Shown: in pieces, positions 58,342 to 64,000 of the stretch | How the letters are laid out: each line of letters begins with the position of its first letter | Numbering within the stretch: position 1 is the stretch's first letter | Source of the DNA: an uncultured Bacteroides sp. | GTDB lineage: Bacteria > Bacteroidota > Bacteroidia > Bacteroidales > Bacteroidaceae | Direction: 5' to 3' | Assembly: GCF_963677715.1 (NCBI RefSeq) | Contig: NZ_OY782495.1 | Coordinates: 1,540,001 to 1,604,000 of the forward strand | Length of the DNA stretch: 64,000 bases | Position numbers and translations under genes: made by a program | Notes under the pieces: model-generated | What the model saw: the letters and a program-made list of their open reading frames with translations, nothing else | Told to the model about the DNA's origin: nothing | Database searches by the model: none

Positions 58342-61300
58342 TCAAAGTTGTTTTATAAAACCCACAAAATCAGAATACATGTCCTCAATTTCTTTTTTTG
58401 TAACTTTTTCTTTTCCACTATCTTCAGCACAATATTGATTTTCATATACACTACTTATAAGTGTGGAAGTAACATCGTTCTTCCCATTAAAAAAAGGAGA
58501 GATCATTAAGTTAACACACGAGGCATCTAAATCAAAAGGCAAAAACGAATCAATAAATGCCACATCAGGATTTTTAGAAATGGCTAATCTTGAATACTTT
58601 TCTAAGCAAGGGATCAAATACCTTCTTTTACTCTCTTTATTCTTTTCAATGTATTTTCTCAGAATGTCTTCTAATATTTCAATTTTTATTTTCCTATCAG
58701 GCAGTGTAAACTTAGAATCTTCTTCTTTCTTTTTCAACACAAAAGTTTTACTGTTTTCAACTTTTAGTATTGGAAGAATATCTTTCATTACATACACTAT
58801 CATTAAATAAAAGTAGTAAGAAGAACCTCTATCTGGATTAACTATCGTCAATTCTCCCTCTTTTTCATTAAAACCAATCGTTGACTTTTCATTTCCTTTG
58901 TCTTCTGATATTTGAATCTTAAGAGCTTTACATTGATCTATAAGTTTAGACAGCTTAAGGTTTATTTCTGACTGAATATTAAATTCTTTCCATTTATCCT
59001 TCAACGACTCCGGTACTTTGTATGTAGGATTAATTTTCTTGTTATCTAAAAATATATAATCGAATAAACTTAGTTTTGAGAGCATTTCTTCTTTATGAGT
59101 ATCTGATTCCTTCTTAATTTCCAAAAGTTGCTGTTGCTTCTTGGTAAACTGCTCCAGCACATCTGTCAAAGAGTATAAAATCATAGATCTCAAATCTTCA
59201 ACTCTCTCTTTTAAAATAGAGTTACGATCCAAAGACAACCATTTACTTGCATCACCTTCCAAAATATTAAAATCCACATCAATAAAAGGATTAGAGAAGG
59301 GATCAGACAACGAATCTACATATTGATTCTTATAATAAACATTCAAATATCCGGAGATTGCATTCGTAAAAGAGAGAGACAGTTGAGCTTTTTCGTTTTT
59401 AAAATTCTCGGGGCATTTTTCTTTATTAAAATAGACATGGTATTTAAAAAAGTCGGATTTTACTCCATCTTCCTCCTGTACCGTTTTATCATTATGAAAG
59501 ACTTGTATTTTAAATGGACAATATTTAGCGAATAGTGCAATATGCTTCACTATAAAATCTATTTTTATTGACCCAAAAGCACTACTAAATACATCGAACT
59601 CATCTATTCCCTTTAAACCTTCTTCCGGAATTTTATTTTGTTTAATTCCAAGATTATCATCACCATCAAAATTTTTCTTCCCGACCAAAAAAGAAATGGC
59701 AGTAAAAGGCCCTTTATTATACGAGCTCTTATTTTCTTGAATCAATATATCTCCCTTTTTATCTGAATTTGGATCAAACATCGTAATAGTACGCTCTATA
59801 TCCTCGTCATAACTTTTAGTTTGTATAATGACCTTATCCGTAATCATAAATATACTTTGAAAACCAATTCCAAATGTTCCAGAGGGTCGCATCCAATTCG
59901 GCATTCCTTCCACTTTCTTCGCCTTAATAGGATTTTTACCCGCTGAACCGACATGGACCAAATATTGTAGTTCCTCCTTTGATATTCCCATACCTTTATC
60001 AGCAATAGTTATCATAAATTCCTTATTATCTGAAGATTCATTTTCATCTTCACTATTAAGTTTACTTATATATACATCAATAGCGCACGCTTCTCTTGTT
60101 TCTTTATATTTTTTATACTTTCCATCCTTTGCTTCTTTGCATTTTTCACACTTTACATCCTTTGCTTCTTTGCATTTTTCACACTTTACATCCTTTGCTT
60201 CTTTGCATTTTTCACACTTTACATCCTTTGCTTCTTTGCATTTTTCACACTTTACATCCTTTGCTTCTTTGCATTTTTCACACTTTACATCCTCCTCTTT
60301 TTCATCGCCATTGCACTTTTCTAACAAAACTTTAAAAAGAATATCTTCACTTACCTCACTCGCTTTAATGTCATTCCAAAATCTAATCAAAGAAGTATCT
60401 ACAGCATTCTGCAACAATTCACGTATAGATTGCCAAGGACTAGTATACAAATTCATGCCCTGCAATAGTTCGAAAGCTTGGCTTGAATCAACTTGAAAAC
60501 TTGGTTTTTCATCTTTGTTTAAATATTCATAGCCCAATAAATCTACCTCCATGGTTTTTATAGCAGGCAATTGCACATCATACCCTTCAGGAACAATTAG
60601 ACTCCATTTGGAAGATTGATCTGCTATTTCTTTCCTAATATAATCAAACCAATCCCTCGTCACCTTAGCCACATTATAAGCACACTCACTTTTTCTATTC
60701 TCTTTGAGGCAATCTTCCGCATTCTGAATAATTCTATCTTCTTTTTTGTTTAATTTTTCTTTTTTAGCAATAATGTCAGAAGTTTTAGGAAATCTGACTT
60801 CTGCATGAATTTCAATCTCTTTTTGGTTTAGATTATACCTATCAATAGAGAGGTGCTTAACGAAATGAGAATGGGAATCAGAAGGAATATTACCTAGCGA
60901 CTTAAATGAGACAAAATTAAAACGGTTATTATCTAAGTCAAATAGATCACCTAATCTTAACAGGCATGCAATAAACCTAGGATGAGCATACTCTGTACCC
61001 AAGCCTAGTTCTTGTTGCGGTAATTTCATCACCACACTAAAATCACAAGTGTGAGCGCTACAAATATCACCCAGTTTCTTAAATAGCCTTCGTGGAATAA
61101 TAGATGTTATATCGTCCTCCGGAAAATCCACATACTTCTTTTTAATATACTCACAACTCCTCTCCCCATGAATTTTACGATAATATTCAGCAATAAGATA
61201 ACGAATTGAGTTCAATATTTCCAAATCAAATTCTGATTTTTTCCATTTCAATTTTCTTTTCTTTTCGCTACTATCGCTTTCTTCGATCTCAATGTTATAA

Positions 61301-61680
61301 GCGTAACAGAATAAAGAATGTGATTTATCATTTTTAATTTCTTTGATGTAGTCTATAAATCCATCATCAGAAAAAATAGATAAATCTTTATTCAATAAAA
61401 CCATTCCAATATCGTGATAGTAAGCTGTCGATAGCAACAGCCAAAGATCAGTAGCAGAGAATTTTTCTCGAATAACTTCAAGCCCTACTATTCTTACTAC
61501 ATAATTAAGAATAGCCTGAGAATGGCTCTCATCATGCATACTATAATGTGGATAATTAATGTTTATTTGAGAGAGAATCCGACCCATAGTCAAGCGGTCT
61601 TCCATCCATTTAGCATATAAAATATCACAGTGACATTTTTCTGTCTTTTCTTTCAATATTACACTCAACTCGTTTACCAT
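58342..61680 (-). CDS. HD domain plus Hsp90-type ATPase protein with CxxC repeats
   Basis: 1112 residues, no membrane segment. N-terminal HD hydrolase-like domain: HDESHSQAIL (His49, His53), AYYHD (His89-Asp90), CSAHTCDF and LLRLGDLFDLDNNRF (about 241-255), like the HD-CE group. Then a GHKL/Hsp90 ATPase: N-box ELLQNAVD (421-428), DKGMG (561-565) and GTFGIGFQS (601-609), and an Hsp90-middle-like part with LSLDRNSILKE. Five perfect copies of DVKCEKCKEAK plus a decayed sixth (464-529) are inserted between N-box and G1 box. Such fusions are associated with conflict and defence islands. Separate promoter region from the peptide operon; a link to it is only positional. Confidence 0.85.
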   Translation of the reverse strand: MVNELSVILKEKTEKCHCDILYAKWMEDRLTMGRILSQININYPHYSMHDESHSQAILNYVVRIVGLEVIREKFSATDLWLLLSTAYYHDIGMVLLNKDLSIFSDDGFIDYIKEIKNDKSHSLFCYAYNIEIEESDSSEKKRKLKWKKSEFDLEILNSIRYLIAEYYRKIHGERSCEYIKKKYVDFPEDDITSIIPRRLFKKLGDICSAHTCDFSVVMKLPQQELGLGTEYAHPRFIACLLRLGDLFDLDNNRFNFVSFKSLGNIPSDSHSHFVKHLSIDRYNLNQKEIEIHAEVRFPKTSDIIAKKEKLNKKEDRIIQNAEDCLKENRKSECAYNVAKVTRDWFDYIRKEIADQSSKWSLIVPEGYDVQLPAIKTMEVDLLGYEYLNKDEKPSFQVDSSQAFELLQGMNLYTSPWQSIRELLQNAVDTSLIRFWNDIKASEVSEDILFKVLLEKCNGDEKEEDVKCEKCKEAKDVKCEKCKEAKDVKCEKCKEAKDVKCEKCKEAKDVKCEKCKEAKDGKYKKYKETREACAIDVYISKLNSEDENESSDNKEFMITIADKGMGISKEELQYLVHVGSAGKNPIKAKKVEGMPNWMRPSGTFGIGFQSIFMITDKVIIQTKSYDEDIERTITMFDPNSDKKGDILIQENKSSYNKGPFTAISFLVGKKNFDGDDNLGIKQNKIPEEGLKGIDEFDVFSSAFGSIKIDFIVKHIALFAKYCPFKIQVFHNDKTVQEEDGVKSDFFKYHVYFNKEKCPENFKNEKAQLSLSFTNAISGYLNVYYKNQYVDSLSDPFSNPFIDVDFNILEGDASKWLSLDRNSILKERVEDLRSMILYSLTDVLEQFTKKQQQLLEIKKESDTHKEEMLSKLSLFDYIFLDNKKINPTYKVPESLKDKWKEFNIQSEINLKLSKLIDQCKALKIQISEDKGNEKSTIGFNEKEGELTIVNPDRGSSYYFYLMIVYVMKDILPILKVENSKTFVLKKKEEDSKFTLPDRKIKIEILEDILRKYIEKNKESKRRYLIPCLEKYSRLAISKNPDVAFIDSFLPFDLDASCVNLMISPFFNGKNDVTSTLISSVYENQYCAEDSGKEKVTKKEIEDMYSDFVGFIKQL
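60127..60291 (-). repeat. Five perfect 33-bp tandem repeats inside the HD/ATPase gene
   Basis: Each unit encodes DVKCEKCKEAK and is identical at the DNA level; a sixth, degenerate unit (DGKYKKYKETR, cysteines replaced by Tyr) lies at about 60094-60126. The period is 11 codons, so copy changes keep the frame. Not a CRISPR: no spacers. The perfect identity shows recent expansion or ongoing slippage. Confidence 0.97.
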
Positions 61681-61736
61681 AGCTGTTTTTTTATAGAGAA
61701 TTATTGCGTTTAAGCTTTAAAGATTACCAGATAGCA

Positions 61737-61752
61737 CAAATTTACAAAAGTA
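61737..61752 (-). promoter_or_regulatory. Two adjacent -7-like elements before the HD/ATPase gene
   Basis: Minus strand TACTTTTG (61745-61752) immediately followed by TAAATTTG (61737-61744), both TAnnTTTG, 57-72 nt before the ATG. No good -33 element is visible. Confidence 0.45.
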
Positions 61753-61859
61753 AATTTATAAATGTGTAAGTTGGGTATTTATTTTATCGCTAATCGTTGA
61801 AAATATTTTCACTTACCCACACTACATAATCCAAATAGAAAACAAATATTATATCCCTT

Positions 61860-63938
61860 TCACTCTTTCTTCACCACATAATAAATAGTTCCGCCATTAC
61901 TCCTCCTCGAAGGCACTCCGATCTTACTAAGCAAACGCCCGAAGTGTATAATCTTGCCGGTAGTGAGACGCATGCAGCTACGTTGCTGTATGTGTTCCAA
62001 AATGCCGACGGCAAGCAGCCACTCCCCTTCCTCGCCTTTCAGTGCGCTGCGAAAATACTGGTGAAAGAGCTGCTCCAGCGGTGATACTTCCTGAAACTCT
62101 TCGTTGTTTTCGGTCATCAGACGCTCTTCGTTGCTGTCGAACCAATAGCGTTCGCCACTGTAGAGGGCATCCATGGCCTGAGAATAGAGTTGTTCGTAAT
62201 GGATGGGCTGGCTCATGTCGATAACATCGGCTACTTCGATGCAAATGAAACGACGGCTGCCCGATGTGTCGGTAAGCAGGTCTTTGTGGTTACTGGTGCC
62301 GATAAACGAAGCGTAGCGACGGAGTTCTTGCACGGCATGGGCATGCGGACGGCGGGTGTTAACCACGGGTTTCTGGAGAATGTGTTTCAGAAAGGCTTGC
62401 TGGGTTGGGGTTATCTGATCGAACTCATCGATATTAATCAGGGCAAAACGATTAAGGAATAGTTCGGCATCACGTTTGCGACTAAAGTCGATGCTATCTG
62501 TGTAGTATTGTCGCAACTCGGGCGGCACAATGGAGCGACAGAAGGTGGATTTTTTAAAGCCTTGCTCTCCTACAAGCAGGGGCGATGTGCTATTGGCGTG
62601 TTTCTTATCAAAACCCCTCCAATGGGCCACCATGTTGAGAAACCAACGATAAAACAGGTCGCGCCAATAGAGGTTACTGCACGGTACGGTGTCGGCCAGC
62701 GCGCGAATACGGTCTTTGCCATCCCATCGGGGCAGAAAGGAAAGATATTCTTCGATGGGTTGGTAGATGGGCACGGAGTCGGAATTGACATAACGTTTCA
62801 CATCCCTGTCCCAGAGTTTGAGCCCCTCTTTCATCGCATTAATGGCGATGCTATTGAGCACACGTTCTGTCACGGGTTTAAAATAAAAGCAAAAGGTATT
62901 GCGTTCCCTGTACTCCACTTCGGTAGTCTGCGTGTTGTAACGAAATTCGTAACGGCGTTTCATAAATTCTTCCGTAGCCACAGCCATCGCCATTTCACTG
63001 CCGATGCAGGGTTTCTTGCCAAATCCGTTGGCTTTGAGGTACACATTGTGCAAGGTGTTACGAATAAGCATTTCGTGCTCCTCATGATAATAATGATAAC
63101 GTGCCCAGCGCACAGCATCGTCTTCGGGAATGCCGGAACGGAAACAGTTTTCGCCCAAGCGTACCAACAAGGGTTTCATGTCTTTGTTTGAATGAAAATC
63201 GGTAAGTGCATTCAGCGCATCGGTCAGCGAAGCTTCAAACAACACCGACATGGTTTTGTAACTGCTAAAGCCGGGCAACAGGCGTTTAAGCGGTTGCGGT
63301 TCGGCAGTGACGGCCTCCTTATAGGTCATCTCCATAGGCATCTCCGCAGGTTGTTGCAGATAGAGCGGGGTTGCATTAGGGGCAAAGTACAAATCGGGAT
63401 CGGAAGTGAGCCGGCAATACCGCTCGAGTTTGGGCTCTTTCAGTTCGATATTAAACTTCAGCTCGGGTTGGTAAATTCTGAATGCCTGCCGATAAGCGTG
63501 TGCCTGAAAGAGTTCGATTTCTTCCGGCAGTTCGGGCAACGTATCGTCCGGCCGGGTGAAGCGCACCCATATCTTCACGCTCTTGCCTCCCGAGCCGGCA
63601 AAAGCGGCCAGCGTTTGCGGAAAATCAGACACTTTCTGTTTCACTAATTCCACCTCATGCTTCCCTGCAAGGTGGTTTACTTCAAGTTGAACAATTCCGT
63701 TATATTCTACCAGTTGCACCATTCCGTCTTTTTTACGAAACACAGCCGAAGGAAGTATCTTGGGAACTTTCTGTACACTTAAGAGCGAATAGTCCGGGCG
63801 GACATATTTCAGCTCCTCTTTCATAGCGATCAATAATTGATTATCAGCATTATGCTTTATCTGATCCATCAATTTTTCGAGTGTAAAAACACGATAAGTC
63901 TGAGTCTTGCCGTTGTCTCTTAATTGTGTAATTCTCAC
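61860..63938 (-). CDS. VirE/VapE-type P-loop ATPase with Bacteroides N-terminal domain
   Basis: 692 residues, about half G+C by eye against AT-rich neighbours. The N-terminal 300 or so residues fit the BT4734-type primase-associated region. A VapE-like SF3-related ATPase follows: Walker A GEQGFKKST (457-465), Walker B ALINIDEF (499-506), and SFIGTSNHKDLLTDTSGSRRF as the sensor/arginine segment. A helical C-terminal domain follows. Such proteins come from phages, phage satellites and integrative elements, where they help start replication. No integrase, capsid or mobilisation gene is present within the window, so it appears as an isolated or edge gene of an element that may continue past 64000. 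Confidence 0.85.
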   Translation of the reverse strand: MRITQLRDNGKTQTYRVFTLEKLMDQIKHNADNQLLIAMKEELKYVRPDYSLLSVQKVPKILPSAVFRKKDGMVQLVEYNGIVQLEVNHLAGKHEVELVKQKVSDFPQTLAAFAGSGGKSVKIWVRFTRPDDTLPELPEEIELFQAHAYRQAFRIYQPELKFNIELKEPKLERYCRLTSDPDLYFAPNATPLYLQQPAEMPMEMTYKEAVTAEPQPLKRLLPGFSSYKTMSVLFEASLTDALNALTDFHSNKDMKPLLVRLGENCFRSGIPEDDAVRWARYHYYHEEHEMLIRNTLHNVYLKANGFGKKPCIGSEMAMAVATEEFMKRRYEFRYNTQTTEVEYRERNTFCFYFKPVTERVLNSIAINAMKEGLKLWDRDVKRYVNSDSVPIYQPIEEYLSFLPRWDGKDRIRALADTVPCSNLYWRDLFYRWFLNMVAHWRGFDKKHANSTSPLLVGEQGFKKSTFCRSIVPPELRQYYTDSIDFSRKRDAELFLNRFALINIDEFDQITPTQQAFLKHILQKPVVNTRRPHAHAVQELRRYASFIGTSNHKDLLTDTSGSRRFICIEVADVIDMSQPIHYEQLYSQAMDALYSGERYWFDSNEERLMTENNEEFQEVSPLEQLFHQYFRSALKGEEGEWLLAVGILEHIQQRSCMRLTTGKIIHFGRLLSKIGVPSRRSNGGTIYYVVKKE

Positions 63939-64000
63939 AGTACCAATTATTTATGATATAGAATCGTATTATTAGTGTCGTAAAGTTACAATAATGCTTT

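Noticed and set aside
60127-60291. CRISPR-like array
   Set aside because: The repeats are directly adjacent with no spacers, in frame with a gene, and encode a CxxC peptide.
60096-60496. Plus-strand open frames with Leu/His repeats
   Set aside because: Opposite-strand shadows of the 33-bp repeats in the HD/ATPase gene.

Overview
The window is a chromosomal segment of a Bacteroides-like member of the Bacteroidales. The evidence is the AT-rich coding sequence, promoters of the Bacteroides type (TTTG, 19-21 nt, TAnnTTTG), weak or absent Shine-Dalgarno sequences, and genes typical of the phylum (GldH, the lipoprotein TamL, a CfiA-like subclass B1 metallo-beta-lactamase, IS66). The species cannot be fixed from the window alone.

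Layout. 1-3480 is an rRNA operon on the minus strand: 16S, tRNA-Ile, tRNA-Ala and the 5' part of 23S, read from three tandem promoters. 3480-4283 is non-coding, with a purine-rich stretch and nested palindromes. 4284-8191 (+) is metF-holB-ricT family-gldH. 8201-15512 (-) is purH followed by the cell-shape cluster mreB-mreC-mreD-mrdA-rodA. 15663-27708 (-) holds an M13 peptidase, an ABC-F ATPase, a nucleotidyltransferase and the envelope pair tamB-tamL. 28083-33828 (-) is cyclophilin, M16 peptidase, MATE exporter and a hybrid histidine kinase. A divergent sigma-54 activator (33976-35313) is followed by a small secreted protein that has a sigma-54 promoter. 36059-38101 (-) is TetR-fabG-RluA type synthase. 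The initiator tRNA-Met is at 38350. 38713-46229 (+) is a LytS/LytTR two-component system next to a TolC-adaptor-RND efflux operon, with LytTR-like direct repeats before both units. 46251-47573 (-) is an ECF sigma operon ending in a 2[4Fe-4S] ferredoxin. 47867-49951 (+) is a GH20 hexosaminidase.

Accessory part (about 50-64 kb). An intact IS66 element (49990-52645) has matching terminal repeats and a perfect 8-bp target duplication. Next comes a B1 metallo-beta-lactamase with all zinc ligands. The most unusual locus is 53583-58198 (-): a 68-residue Cys-rich peptide, two different ThiF/MccB-like E1 adenylating enzymes with RRE-like N-termini, and a truncated UvrA-like ABC ATPase, all overlapping or nearly touching. 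It reads as a compact RiPP biosynthesis/self-protection operon for which I know no described counterpart. Upstream is an 1112-residue HD plus Hsp90-type ATPase protein whose ATPase domain carries five perfect 33-bp repeats coding CxxC units, probably a conflict/defence protein. The window ends with a GC-richer VirE/VapE-type ATPase gene, a sign of mobile-element ancestry.

How the parts work together: the mre/mrd cluster builds the cell-wall elongation machine; TamB/TamL carry lipid or protein to the outer membrane; the LytTR system probably controls the RND pump; the sigma-54 activator probably controls the small secreted protein.
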